Below are positions 20,111-30,456 of a DNA stretch of 64,000 bases, piece after piece. Source of the DNA: Aestuariibaculum sp. M13 (GTDB lineage Bacteria > Bacteroidota > Bacteroidia > Flavobacteriales > Flavobacteriaceae); assembly GCF_024723255.1 (NCBI RefSeq), contig NZ_JANIAC010000001.1, positions 821,548 to 885,547 of the forward strand, given 5' to 3'. Both the position numbers and the translations under genes were made by a program. Numbering within the stretch: position 1 is the stretch's first letter; each line of letters starts with the position of its first letter. The notes under the pieces are model-generated. The model saw only the letters and a list, made by a program, of their open reading frames with translations, searched no databases and was not told where the DNA came from.

Positions 20111-22969
20111 TTATTTATCAAACTTTAAATATACCGTACGTTTTTGTAGTCCGCTTAACCATTTTGGTTGTGATGATGGTCCACATAAATCGGTTGCATT
20201 TACTTTATTCCTCGCTGGAGGAATTACATCTAACAGGGCAATTCCTGTATTTGGAATCGTGTATAATAAAGCATCACGACCATCGCGAGGTGAATACACC
20301 CCTAAGTATGTATCGGTTCCTTTGTTTTCGATATATATTTTACCTTCTTCTGTGGTAAACTCAGCCCACTGCCAGTTATTGAAATAGCCTTTAAACTCAG
20401 GATAGTTAAATGACTCACCCGGAATTGGATCGTTATAATCGTTTTCCCAGATATCTAAAGTGGTTCCTTTTAAACGGTTTTGCCAAACACGGTAAGGCCC
20501 ATCACCTAACCATTTTTTATGTTGCATTTTTTCTTCCGGATAATCGAAATACACACCTGCTAAATCAACAACACCATTATACTCGTATTCGTAATCTAAC
20601 TGAATTAATCCTGATGCATCAACTGTCCAAACTACTTTTTGAAGAATACCGTGATAATTGGCTTCAACAACAACTTTTCCGTCAACTTCTTTAGCTGAAA
20701 TGTTTAACAAGTTTTCAGAACAGTTTACTTCTTCATCAATACAAGCAAATTCTTTATAAATACGATCTTCTCCTTTTAAGAATTCAGGATTTACAGTTCC
20801 GTCTAACGTACGATCACCACGGCGTGCCATAATAATTTTTGGTCCGTTAGCTAAACTGATGGTGCTTCCATTTTGTTTAACTTCAACTAATTTCCCAGAA
20901 GTTTTATCGAATTTGACAACTGTTCCTGAAGCTGAAACCGTATAAAACTCATTAGATTCATTTAAATCAACATTTCCTGAAGCTGATGCTTTAGCTTCAC
21001 TTTCTTTTTTCCAGGTGAAATCCCAAGTCCATAATTCTTCACCCTTGGCATTCATTGCTTTTACATATAATACATCGGCATCTTTCCAGTTAACTGGCAA
21101 GTTTATTTTTAACTCCCCTTTTCCGTGAGGTTCAATACTTGGAGCTTTAATTGTTGCTTTATTAACTGTTTTACGCCCAGCTTTTCCGTTTAACGGCGAG
21201 GTAAATTTCACTAATTCGTATTCGAATGTACAAGTGTTTGAATTGGTAAAATCGTAACGGTTTTCAATTGAAAATGTGCCATTGAAATCACTTGGTAATT
21301 CGGGTTTGTTCATAATCATAACCGGCGACCACACTTCTTTTACAGTGAAGAAACTACCTTCTTTTTCGTGATGTGGCCCAACAATTCCATCGGCACCATA
21401 GTTACCCTGGTTATCGATACGACCATCCTGATCGGTACGTGCAATACCTTCGTCGGCAAAAACCCAAAGGTAACCTCCTCCACTTCTTGGGTGCTTGCGC
21501 ATTACTTCCCAGTAATCGTCGAAACCTGCACCGTGACCACCGTCGTATAATCCGTGAAGGTATTCGGTTGGCATAAAAATATTATCGTCTCTAAAATATT
21601 CTAAAGTCTCTCCGTAAGAACGGTAATGCATCGTTTCTACACCATTGTGCTCTTGTTGCGGGTGTAATACCGGGCGTTTTTGTAAGTCCCAGATATCGAA
21701 TTGGTCATCTAAATTGGTATTCCAGCCTCCTTCATTTCCGTTAGACCAGAAAATAATACTCACGTGATTTAAATCGCGGGTTACCATTTCTTTTACTAAC
21801 TTTTTACCAACAGCATCGTCGTAATGTCCGTGCCATCCCCCTAGTTCATTCATAACATACAATCCTAACTCGTCACAAGCTTTTAAGAAGTCTGGATCTG
21901 GGGGATAGTGTGATAAACGTACGGCGTTCATGTTCATTTCTTTAATTAAACGTACATCGGCATAGTTTAATTCGGTATTTAAGGTTCTCCCTGATTCCGG
22001 CCAGAAACTGTGACGATTTACCCCTTTCATTAACACACGTTGTCCGTTAACGTAGATTCCATCGCCTTTTCTAATTTCAATGGTTCTGAAACCAATGGTT
22101 TCTTTGATTTCGTGAACGACTTTACCGTCTTTTAACAACTTGATTTCAGCAGTGTAAAGATTTGGTGTTTCGGCTGTCCATTGTTTTACATTTTCAAACT
22201 GACCCTCTAAATGCAATTTATCGGCGCCATTAACGGCTTCAGCTTTCATAGTAGGGCCTACTTTTTTACCTTTTTCATCTAAAATGGTAATTTCAGCAGA
22301 TACATTTTGACCTGCTTTTCCTAAAAATACATTCGCTTCAAAGCTTCCGTCTGCTTCCGCTTTTAAAGATGTATAATCGATATGTGTTGCTGGAAGCGCT
22401 TCTAAGAACACCGGACGGAAAATCCCTCCGAAGTTCCAGTAATCGGCACGTCTTTCCGCAAGGTTTACACTCGCGTTTTTCGATTCCTTACTAACGGTAA
22501 CTTCCAGTACGTTTTCTTTTCCGAATTTTAATAAATCGGTGATATCGTATTTGAATCTGTAGAACGCACCTTGGTGTGTATCATCGCTCGCCGAACGCCC
22601 GTTGATACGCACCTTGGTATCAGTCATCGAGCCATCGAAAACTATTTTTACAATTTTGTTTTCCCATGCTTTAGGTACAGTAAACTTGTATTTGTACTCA
22701 CCAACCTCGTCGGCAATACCTTTAGGAAATGGCTTTCCGTAGAAACGGATACCGTACTGATATTTTCCAAAACCTTCCTGTTCCCAAACAGAAGGCACAT
22801 TAATAGTAGACCATTCGCCACTTTTACGTCCATCGGAAATTTTAAATTCCCATTCTTTCGTGTCTTGATATCCTGTACCAGATAAATATTGAATTTCGGT
22901 GTTTTGTGCCACAGCCGACAACCCAGCTAAAGCCAAAACAAAAGATAACTTGTTAATAAATTTAATCAT
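20111..22969 (-). CDS. GH2-family glycosidase (short type)
   Basis: The 952-residue protein has a signal peptide ending SAVAQ, a sugar-binding jelly roll (about residues 30-190), an Ig-like domain, a TIM barrel (about 300-560) and C-terminal beta domains. The acid/base Glu413 (WSNGNEGG) and the nucleophile Glu469 (FMPTEYLHG) are both present. The nucleophile block differs from the LacZ-type EYSHSMGN, so this is a different GH2 subgroup from the gene at 15473; GH2 covers beta-galactosidases, glucuronidases, mannosidases and arabinosidases. A pectic beta-linked sugar is likely but not identified. It follows GH78 by 9 bases. Confidence 0.88.
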   Translation of the reverse strand: MIKFINKLSFVLALAGLSAVAQNTEIQYLSGTGYQDTKEWEFKISDGRKSGEWSTINVPSVWEQEGFGKYQYGIRFYGKPFPKGIADEVGEYKYKFTVPKAWENKIVKIVFDGSMTDTKVRINGRSASDDTHQGAFYRFKYDITDLLKFGKENVLEVTVSKESKNASVNLAERRADYWNFGGIFRPVFLEALPATHIDYTSLKAEADGSFEANVFLGKAGQNVSAEITILDEKGKKVGPTMKAEAVNGADKLHLEGQFENVKQWTAETPNLYTAEIKLLKDGKVVHEIKETIGFRTIEIRKGDGIYVNGQRVLMKGVNRHSFWPESGRTLNTELNYADVRLIKEMNMNAVRLSHYPPDPDFLKACDELGLYVMNELGGWHGHYDDAVGKKLVKEMVTRDLNHVSIIFWSNGNEGGWNTNLDDQFDIWDLQKRPVLHPQQEHNGVETMHYRSYGETLEYFRDDNIFMPTEYLHGLYDGGHGAGFDDYWEVMRKHPRSGGGYLWVFADEGIARTDQDGRIDNQGNYGADGIVGPHHEKEGSFFTVKEVWSPVMIMNKPELPSDFNGTFSIENRYDFTNSNTCTFEYELVKFTSPLNGKAGRKTVNKATIKAPSIEPHGKGELKINLPVNWKDADVLYVKAMNAKGEELWTWDFTWKKESEAKASASGNVDLNESNEFYTVSASGTVVKFDKTSGKLVEVKQNGSTISLANGPKIIMARRGDRTLDGTVNPEFLKGEDRIYKEFACIDEEVNCSENLLNISAKEVDGKVVVEANYHGILQKVVWTVDASGLIQLDYEYEYNGVVDLAGVYFDYPEEKMQHKKWLGDGPYRVWQNRLKGTTLDIWENDYNDPIPGESFNYPEFKGYFNNWQWAEFTTEEGKIYIENKGTDTYLGVYSPRDGRDALLYTIPNTGIALLDVIPPARNKVNATDLCGPSSQPKWLSGLQKRTVYLKFDK

Positions 22970-22978
22970 TATAGAGAA

Positions 22979-25168
22979 TTATAGTGCTTTGTATTTGATT
23001 GAATATTGAGTGTTAGGTTTAATCGTTAACTGATATTTATTTTTACCTAACGATTTCACCTCTCCCGCATTTGTTGAAGGTTTACTTTTACTTTCTATGA
23101 TTAGAGTTCCTTCGCCTTCTGAAGCTTTTACGTTTATCTCACGTGTGCTACAGTAAAGATCGACCGTTCCATTTGGTGTAGGCACTTTACCTTCCATCCA
23201 TTTCAGTCCGCCTAAATTTGGTTTCACTGTATAGGTTTCATATCCTGCTGCCGTTGGTTCAACACCTAAATAATATCTACCAAATAAATATATTGGGCTT
23301 GCTCCCCAAGCATGACAAAGGCTTTTTCCGTAAGGTCTGCCATACATTTCTAAGTGCTCCTCACCATTTTGATTTGGGTCGTACTTTTCCCAGAACGAGG
23401 TGGCTCCAAGATTTAACATACCTCCCCAATAATCACGGATTTCATCCAAAACAAATTCTTGTTCTCCCATAGCACAAAGCGCTTCCAACTCGTAAAAACG
23501 CATGTATGGAGTTGTGATTTTAAGAATATCGTCATTCAACAAGACTTTATCTTTAACACTTTGTTTTTGGGTATCATCAAAATAGTTAAAGAATATACCA
23601 AACATATTCGCGTAACGTGTTACAATATCCTGCATTTCGCCATCAACACGTTGGTGTTTCATGACGCCTTGCTCTTCATCCCAGAAGACATCAAACAACT
23701 TCGCTTTTAAATCTTCGGCAAGGGTTTGATACTTTTTAAAATCTTCCTGTTCACCTGCAATTTCAGCACTAACCGCCATAGCCTCTAAACTTCTTGCCAA
23801 AAGCATTTGCTCGAAACTAGTCTCGCCTGTTTTTGGCAAACCATCTGCCCAGTCGATAAACACCCAATCCCCCTCCAACGGTTCAAGGAATCCATTTTCG
23901 TTTCGTCTTCCTAAACAGAATTCCATTAAGGATTTCATTCTTGGATAAAACGTTTGAATAAACTTGGTGTCTCCGGTATATAAATAGTAATCGTAAATCC
24001 CCACAAACCAGTACAGCGAATAATCCATAATGGTATTGATGTGTGCCGTTACGGGATCTTTTCCACGAAGCGCTAATAATGTACGCTCTACCGATGGCGA
24101 GTCGAAAAACAAATAGTAATTCATTAAATAACTCTGATAAGCATCACCAGACCACACCCAGCGGTCGCGTTTAATGCCATCGATAAAAAACTCACGAGAG
24201 GTTAAATGCATAGTATATGCCGATACATCCCAGATTTGATTTAGTAAATCATCAGACGATTTAAAGTTTCCGCGATAGTCTAACGGTAAATATTCATAAA
24301 GCATCGTAATAGAATCGTATTGAACAGAAGCTTCAGCTTGAACCTGCACATATCTAAAGGCTTTTGACCCTTCAAGCGTATAGGTTTCAGTTTGTTTTCC
24401 GTCGAAAGACAAATGGTCTAAAGTTTCACACTTGGCAGAATCTAAAGCTTCTTCACGAGATTCGCCGTAATACATGGCTAACTTTCCTTTTCCTTTTAAA
24501 CCGTGAATTTGAATGTAACCGAAGGTTTCTTTTCCGAAATCGACCAATTTTCCACCATCAATATTCTCAACCTCTTTAGCGATCCAGGATTCGGTGGCTA
24601 ATTGAAATTCTGAAGGTTTGTTATTTGGCGTATTAAAATTCCATGATCCTACAGGCACCCACGGTGTTCCTGATTGTTGTGCATTTCCGGCTTCATCAAT
24701 CCACAATTTATCTTCGTTTGTTACCTGCCAACTCGCATTGGAGTTTACATATGTTCCGTCAATAAAAATAGCCGGCAATACTTCCTGATTGTAAACTTTT
24801 AAAGATATTTTATGCTTCCCTGATGGAATTTTTATCGATTTTGGCTGTCCGTGGATTTGAGCACCATCGACTATTAACTGAAAAGGACCTTCTGAAAAGA
24901 TTTTCACTTCATCTTCTTCAGGAATATCCACTTCGGTTTGAAAAGTCACCAAAGCATACGGACTGTAATATTGCCAAAGCGGTGGAAAAACAGCTTCACG
25001 CTCTGTACGTCTTACCTGCATTTTATTGCTTAACCAAACCTCAAAATCGCCAGGATACCATATCCAGGTCGCTTCACTGTTAGTTTCTTGAGCAGACAAA
25101 GTGCTTCCCGAAATGAAAAGCACTAATAATGAACATATAATTTTTGACGTTAACGACTTATAATACAT
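22979..25168 (-). CDS. GH78-family alpha-L-rhamnosidase
   Basis: The 729-residue protein has a signal peptide (cleavage near STLSAQ), N-terminal beta domains (about residues 30-290) and the (alpha/alpha)6 barrel of GH78. The family signature DGIKRDRWVWSGD lies at residues 330-342 and carries the active-site Asp and Arg; ALCHAWGASPIY-like residues near the C-terminus match the family. It is shorter than many GH78 enzymes because it has few extra beta domains. Hydrolysis of terminal alpha-L-rhamnose is expected. It lies in line with the symporter gene (48-base gap) and the GH2 gene. Confidence 0.9.
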   Translation of the reverse strand: MYYKSLTSKIICSLLVLFISGSTLSAQETNSEATWIWYPGDFEVWLSNKMQVRRTEREAVFPPLWQYYSPYALVTFQTEVDIPEEDEVKIFSEGPFQLIVDGAQIHGQPKSIKIPSGKHKISLKVYNQEVLPAIFIDGTYVNSNASWQVTNEDKLWIDEAGNAQQSGTPWVPVGSWNFNTPNNKPSEFQLATESWIAKEVENIDGGKLVDFGKETFGYIQIHGLKGKGKLAMYYGESREEALDSAKCETLDHLSFDGKQTETYTLEGSKAFRYVQVQAEASVQYDSITMLYEYLPLDYRGNFKSSDDLLNQIWDVSAYTMHLTSREFFIDGIKRDRWVWSGDAYQSYLMNYYLFFDSPSVERTLLALRGKDPVTAHINTIMDYSLYWFVGIYDYYLYTGDTKFIQTFYPRMKSLMEFCLGRRNENGFLEPLEGDWVFIDWADGLPKTGETSFEQMLLARSLEAMAVSAEIAGEQEDFKKYQTLAEDLKAKLFDVFWDEEQGVMKHQRVDGEMQDIVTRYANMFGIFFNYFDDTQKQSVKDKVLLNDDILKITTPYMRFYELEALCAMGEQEFVLDEIRDYWGGMLNLGATSFWEKYDPNQNGEEHLEMYGRPYGKSLCHAWGASPIYLFGRYYLGVEPTAAGYETYTVKPNLGGLKWMEGKVPTPNGTVDLYCSTREINVKASEGEGTLIIESKSKPSTNAGEVKSLGKNKYQLTIKPNTQYSIKYKAL

Positions 25169-25216
25169 GTTAGTTGTTTATATTTTTAGCGAACTGGAAA
25201 CCCAATTCATCATGGT

Positions 25217-26803
25217 TTAATGACCGTTGAAAAAGATGTATAACAAAACCATTACAATGGTTAACAGTACCCACAACAATTTCACCTGTTTATCTGGTCG
25301 TGCCTTTGGATTGATGGTTAATAACTCATCATGATTTTCCTGAACGGTTTTATCGGCTAATGAAATAGCCACAACCATAACACAAAGGGCTACAAATATG
25401 TAAAAAGACAACAGTAAAAAGTGAGGCCAAGGATATTCACCATTTGGGAACACCCATAAATACAGTACCCCAACACCAAGACTAAGTACTGTCCCTAAAG
25501 TCAACACTAAATTTACAGCTTTTGTACTGGTTTTTTTCCATAAAACTCCAAAAAGAAATACTACAGACATTGGAGGCGCAATAAATCCTAAAATAGATTG
25601 AAAAATATCGAAAAGATTCAACCCTTTGATACTGTTGATAGCCAAGGTGATTAAAACTGCTAAAATCGATCCGAATAAGGTAACTAATCGACCGGTTTTA
25701 ACTATTCTTTTCTGCGCTGCATCTGGTCTGTATTTTTTAACGTATACATCCATAGTAAACACGGTACTTAATGAGTTTAATGCCGAACCAATGGTACTGA
25801 TTAATGCCGCGATTAACACTACTATAATCAACCCTCTTAATCCTACAGGAAATAGCTGCGTTACCATAGTCATATAGGCTTCATCAGGATTTTGCAATTC
25901 CGGAAATAACACAAAACATACAATACCCGGCAAGATAAATAACGGTACATCTAATATCTTCAGCCAACCAATAAAGTTAGCACCTAATTGTCCCTGTTTT
26001 AAATTTTTTGCACCTAAGATGGATTGTACCATAGATTGATCGGTACACCAAAACCACACTCCCATAATAGGATACCCTAGTATGATTGCCGTCCATGGGT
26101 AATTACTATCATCGGCAGGTAAAAACAAATTCCAATACGAACCTGGCGTACTGTTATAAATATGTTCGATTCCACCGGCTTTATTAATTCCTAAGATCAC
26201 TAATAAAAGAGAAACACCTATAAGCAATAGCATTTGAAATACATTGGTATAAGCAATGGCTTTTAGTCCACCCGCTGCAGCAAAGAATCCAGATAAAATT
26301 ACCATTAAAATTACCGATAAATACATTGGCATATCTAACAGCTGTTGCACCAGAATTCCACCTGCGAATAAGGTTAAAGATAACCACGAAATTAGAATGG
26401 TAATTAAGGTATACCATGCTAAAATATTTCTTGTGGAATCGCCAAAGCGTTTCCCCATAAATTCAGGCAATGTAACTACATTAGCCCCAAGATAACGCGG
26501 TGAAAACACCACAGCCAGTAACAGAATGAACACAAAAGCATACCAGGCAAAATTACCTGCTACAATTCCTGTTGTAAACCCAATACTCGCTGAAGCAATT
26601 AGCATTGAAGGCCCCACATTGGTTCCCCACATATTAAGACCTATACTGGTCCACCCCAAAGTATTACCAGCTACAAAGTAACTGGCATCTGTTTTTTTAT
26701 TTTTTATGAATGAAATATAATATCCGAAACCAACTAAAAGAATAAGGTACCCTATGATAACCCCATAGTCTATTGGTTCTAAAAAACTACTGATTTGCCC
26801 CAT
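25217..26803 (-). CDS. Sodium:solute symporter family (SSS) transporter
   Basis: The 528-residue protein has no signal peptide and is made of about 13-14 hydrophobic segments. SSS features include the first helix region IGYLILLVGFGYY, the TM2 block GWTSIGLNMWGTNVGPSM and IALISTIGSALNS, where conserved Ser and Ala residues form the sodium site in family members. It should carry a sugar or sugar acid across the inner membrane. Being 2 bases from the oxidoreductase gene, it probably supplies that enzyme with substrate. Candidates are rhamnose, galactose, arabinose or a uronate; sequence alone does not decide. Confidence 0.9.
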   Translation of the reverse strand: MGQISSFLEPIDYGVIIGYLILLVGFGYYISFIKNKKTDASYFVAGNTLGWTSIGLNMWGTNVGPSMLIASASIGFTTGIVAGNFAWYAFVFILLLAVVFSPRYLGANVVTLPEFMGKRFGDSTRNILAWYTLITILISWLSLTLFAGGILVQQLLDMPMYLSVILMVILSGFFAAAGGLKAIAYTNVFQMLLLIGVSLLLVILGINKAGGIEHIYNSTPGSYWNLFLPADDSNYPWTAIILGYPIMGVWFWCTDQSMVQSILGAKNLKQGQLGANFIGWLKILDVPLFILPGIVCFVLFPELQNPDEAYMTMVTQLFPVGLRGLIIVVLIAALISTIGSALNSLSTVFTMDVYVKKYRPDAAQKRIVKTGRLVTLFGSILAVLITLAINSIKGLNLFDIFQSILGFIAPPMSVVFLFGVLWKKTSTKAVNLVLTLGTVLSLGVGVLYLWVFPNGEYPWPHFLLLSFYIFVALCVMVVAISLADKTVQENHDELLTINPKARPDKQVKLLWVLLTIVMVLLYIFFNGH

Positions 26804-26805
26804 AA

Positions 26806-27888
26806 TTAAACAGCCTCTGATTTAACAAGATTATACTCTGCTAAAATATCAGAAATTTTAACAGGAACTCCCGTTTTTAACGTTCTGTCCATGGCAATTA
26901 ACAAGGCAACCGTTCCAATACCTTCTTTCATGTCTGGGTAGGCCGTAAATCCTTGCTCAATACTATCTACAAAATATTCCAAGTAGTTTTGATATTCTCC
27001 GGCATGGTGAGTTTGTCCCGAAAATCTGAAGTAATATTTCAGTTTCTCATCTCCCCAGTGAATAATTTTTTCTTCACCTTCTTTGGTTGTTACCGAATAA
27101 CGCAATTCATGATAATCGGCCTGACTTGCACCTTCCGTTCCTCTTAAAATACAACTCATCCCACTATCGCGTTTTGTTGGTTGTGTTGGTGAAGTATACA
27201 CACCACTTACGCGAGCTACGCGACCATCTTGAGCTTTAAAAATAAAGTGCATGGTATCTTCGTTCTTCAATCCGGCTTTCTTAGCATTGCTACTGATCAT
27301 ACCATAGCCCATAACTTCTTCAATATTTGGCAAATACCATCTAATGAAATCGACCGGGTGACTTAATCCACCATACAACCATTTGAAAGAATCTAAAAGT
27401 GCCCAGCCTTTCTCCAAGAACCAGCGGTGATCGGCATGGTAGTGTGCTTCGATAGTAATTAAATCACCAATAACACCTTCGGTGAAATCTTTATGCTGGC
27501 GTTTCATTGGCTCGAAAAACCTTGAACTCTGACCAACAAACACCTTTTTACCGGTACGTCCACTAATTTCAAGCAACTCGTTTGCTTTCGACAAATCGTC
27601 GATAAATGGTTTTGTACACACCACGTGTTTTCCAGCTAATAAAGCCTGTTTCACATGTTCGGCATGCAAATAATCGGGCGTGTAAATGGCTATAATATCA
27701 ATCGATTCATCGTTTAATAAATCGTCGTATTCTGTTGTATAATTTTTAAAATCGAATTCTGTTGCTCTTTGCCTACACAGCTCTTCATTCTTATCACAAA
27801 TAGTAACTAACTCTAATTTTTTACTTTCCAATGCAGCCGACATGGTGCTGCGTCCTTCTCCTAGACCTAGAATTGCAATTCTTAACAT
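26806..27888 (-). CDS. Gfo/Idh/MocA-family oxidoreductase
   Basis: The 360-residue cytoplasmic protein starts with a Rossmann fold (AILGLGEGRSTM). The usual EKP cofactor/substrate motif reads CTKPF here, keeping Lys and Pro but replacing Glu by Thr. A C-terminal beta-sheet domain (about residues 130-340) completes the family layout, with GGLSHPVDFIRW in the place of the substrate His region. Members oxidise or reduce sugars and sugar acids with NAD(P). It lies between the mutarotase-fusion gene (5 bases) and the symporter gene (2 bases), so metabolism of the imported sugar is the natural inference. The substrate is unknown. Confidence 0.85.
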   Translation of the reverse strand: MLRIAILGLGEGRSTMSAALESKKLELVTICDKNEELCRQRATEFDFKNYTTEYDDLLNDESIDIIAIYTPDYLHAEHVKQALLAGKHVVCTKPFIDDLSKANELLEISGRTGKKVFVGQSSRFFEPMKRQHKDFTEGVIGDLITIEAHYHADHRWFLEKGWALLDSFKWLYGGLSHPVDFIRWYLPNIEEVMGYGMISSNAKKAGLKNEDTMHFIFKAQDGRVARVSGVYTSPTQPTKRDSGMSCILRGTEGASQADYHELRYSVTTKEGEEKIIHWGDEKLKYYFRFSGQTHHAGEYQNYLEYFVDSIEQGFTAYPDMKEGIGTVALLIAMDRTLKTGVPVKISDILAEYNLVKSEAV

Positions 27889-27893
27889 GTTGA

Positions 27894-30413
27894 TTATTCG
27901 TTTAATTTTTTTAAAAACACCCAGGTCTCACCAGATTTGGTTCCTTTAATTCCTGTTTGGTATCGTTTCATTATTTCATTCCACTCGTCTACACGTGGAT
28001 TGTTTTCTGTTGTTTTTGGATTTAACTCATCTAAATTGGCTCCCTTAGGAATACTGATAACCAGCATTAACTGTCGCCCGTTTTTAAAGACCTGCAACTG
28101 CTGAAAATTGGCGTTACAAAAACCCTGAGCCACTTCTGGCCATTTTTCAAACTGCGTATCGTGATACTCTAAATATTCTTCCTGAAGTTTTACATCATCA
28201 ACCAAATTGGCAGTTAATAGAATATGCTCCCATTCTGCTGCCATCGCCGTATCCTCACATCTCTCAAACTTGTTAAAATCATAAACCGGCGTATCGTATG
28301 TTTTAATTTCAGCTTTCGGATATTCTAATGCCAGTTGCTGCTTTAAATATTCAATATGATTCATTTTAGCATATAAAACCGTGTGCTTTTTCCATTGATA
28401 CAATTGCGCATCAATCACCCCATTGGTTTTGGCTATTTTTTTAATTGTTTCAGCATCGAATCCTTTACCTATTAATTCAACTACAGCAAAATGAGGAATC
28501 TCCTGCATTGGCCAGTTCGTATCAACTACAACTTCTTTTAACAGGTATTTATATGGCTCACGGATTCCCGCATTGGTTTTAACACTTTCATCTACGTAAG
28601 CATTATTGTTTTCCCAAATATTATCTGGTCCGTTGGCGTTTTGAAGAAATTTTTCAGCCGGAACCCAGTTATTTTTAACATCGAAATACGCAGAGCCTTC
28701 ATCGGTATACAAATAAAACCAGTGGTAAGGATCATGAGCATAAGGATTGAAATAAATGTCGTAAACATAATTTTCTTCAATCACGCTTTCAGGTTGTGCC
28801 GAAAGCGTATAAATCCCGGCAGTATCGTACAAATGTTTTCCGTAATGGTGAATTTTATTCGCAATCACTTTATTATTACGCATGGCATTAACGGTTTTTG
28901 TCCAGCCCCAGCCTAAACCAATTCCGGTATAAGCAACATCACTAATCTCGTTATGCGCAATCGTAATATTTTTAACAAAACCAGCACTAATACCCACGCA
29001 ACCCCAGTCTTCATTAGTTACATCAGTAATAAGATTATCGATTACGGTTTCGTTTGAGCAAACCTCTCTTTCATCCGAAGGATTGTACGGCAAATGCGTT
29101 TCGAAGGCTTCATCTGAAAATACTCCAAGATTAATGGCACTACCGCCAATATCTTTAAATAAATTTCCCTGAACCGTATTGTTATTGGTTCCTTTATGAA
29201 AATCTAAACCTGTTGAAGACAAATGCTGAAACGAGCAACCTTCAAACAAAATATTATTAGCAAAATTAACCTCGACAGCCGACCTTGGTCTACCCAGCCA
29301 AGCCTGATTTTCTAAACCTGCTTTATCTGGCGTTCCTGGTTCCTTCAACTTATAAGCATCCAACATATACATTCCGGCTTGCAAAGGCACATGACCTTGC
29401 TCTGACGGACGTAACCAATTACTATATTCGAAGGCTATATTTTTAAAATACACATATTGAACAGGTGTATCAACGGTACCTTTAACTTCAACTAAACTTT
29501 CTAAAATCGGAGCCGTAACCTTTGCCGAATTCATATTTTCTCCAGGTTTTGGATAGTAATATATTTTACCATTTAAGCGATCTAAATACCACTCGCCCGG
29601 CTCGTCTAATAAACACAACGCGTTATTTAAAAAGTAAGCCGAATTTCCTGTTTTTTCTGAAATCCAAGGTGCTGGCCAAGGGTGTTCGCTTTGAATGCGG
29701 CTTTCAGGTTGCTCGAAATACAATTTAGCGCTGTCGCCTTTTACCTCCATATCTTTAATACGAAGCGTAGCTATAGCCCACCACTGCATAATAAACATTT
29801 CCATACCCGGTTCGAAAACAACCGATTTATCGTTATAAGGAATCCAACAGGTTTCAGAAGTTTTGTCCCAAGACAAAATGCGATCCATTTTATCGCCTTT
29901 CGTACTTTTAGCTCTTGTTGCTTTATTTCCGTTAACCCAAAGCTGCCTGTAATTTAAAACCGAACCTGCTTTTTTAGGGGCATCAGCCACCCAAACCGTT
30001 CCGGCTGACAATCCGTTTATCGCTTCAGCTTTTTTCCAATTTAAAATTTGAATACCTCCACTTAACACGGGAATTGCATTTTTTGCTGCTTCAATAATTG
30101 TCGGACTTTCGTCAGTCCCAGCATCTTCAGGACGAATAAAAACCGGTTCTTCCAAACTAAACACGCCATCCATCAAAATAATTCGAGCACCTTCTTTAAC
30201 CTCAGGATTATTTAACCTACGTAAATCTCGCACCTTCCTCAAGGCCATATTTAACGTTGCTAATGGCTGTTCTTTAGTTCCTGGATTTGAATCTTTACCC
30301 ATATTACTTACCCATAATTCGGTAGCATTAACAGAATAAACGGTTAAAAAAGCTATAACTAAGATTAAGATTTTGCTATTTTTCAAATTCAATTTCATTC
30401 GTGTTTTCAACAT
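27894..30413 (-). CDS. Secreted beta-helix protein (GH141-like) fused to L-rhamnose-mutarotase-like domains
   Basis: The 839-residue protein has a signal peptide (a start at Met1 or Met6 both give cleavage near VYSVNA). Residues about 32-605 are a right-handed beta-helix with GTKEQPLATLNMAL, HLSSTGLDFHKGTNNNTV, VAYTGIGLGWGW and TDEGS, resembling GH141-type glycosidases. Residues about 625-715 are a ferredoxin-like domain. Residues about 718-838 resemble L-rhamnose mutarotase RhaM: EYHDTQFEKWPEV puts His751 and Trp758 where E. coli RhaM has HNPIWPEL, and DEWNEIMKRY matches its WWKYM block. RhaM is normally a small cytoplasmic enzyme. This is the first gene of the twelve-gene cluster. Catalysis by the helix and by the tail is inference. 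Confidence 0.8.
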   Translation of the reverse strand: MLKTRMKLNLKNSKILILVIAFLTVYSVNATELWVSNMGKDSNPGTKEQPLATLNMALRKVRDLRRLNNPEVKEGARIILMDGVFSLEEPVFIRPEDAGTDESPTIIEAAKNAIPVLSGGIQILNWKKAEAINGLSAGTVWVADAPKKAGSVLNYRQLWVNGNKATRAKSTKGDKMDRILSWDKTSETCWIPYNDKSVVFEPGMEMFIMQWWAIATLRIKDMEVKGDSAKLYFEQPESRIQSEHPWPAPWISEKTGNSAYFLNNALCLLDEPGEWYLDRLNGKIYYYPKPGENMNSAKVTAPILESLVEVKGTVDTPVQYVYFKNIAFEYSNWLRPSEQGHVPLQAGMYMLDAYKLKEPGTPDKAGLENQAWLGRPRSAVEVNFANNILFEGCSFQHLSSTGLDFHKGTNNNTVQGNLFKDIGGSAINLGVFSDEAFETHLPYNPSDEREVCSNETVIDNLITDVTNEDWGCVGISAGFVKNITIAHNEISDVAYTGIGLGWGWTKTVNAMRNNKVIANKIHHYGKHLYDTAGIYTLSAQPESVIEENYVYDIYFNPYAHDPYHWFYLYTDEGSAYFDVKNNWVPAEKFLQNANGPDNIWENNNAYVDESVKTNAGIREPYKYLLKEVVVDTNWPMQEIPHFAVVELIGKGFDAETIKKIAKTNGVIDAQLYQWKKHTVLYAKMNHIEYLKQQLALEYPKAEIKTYDTPVYDFNKFERCEDTAMAAEWEHILLTANLVDDVKLQEEYLEYHDTQFEKWPEVAQGFCNANFQQLQVFKNGRQLMLVISIPKGANLDELNPKTTENNPRVDEWNEIMKRYQTGIKGTKSGETWVFLKKLNE

Positions 30414-30456
30414 TTTTTACAGCTTTATTGGTTACTAATTTCCTTTCCTGATTTCA

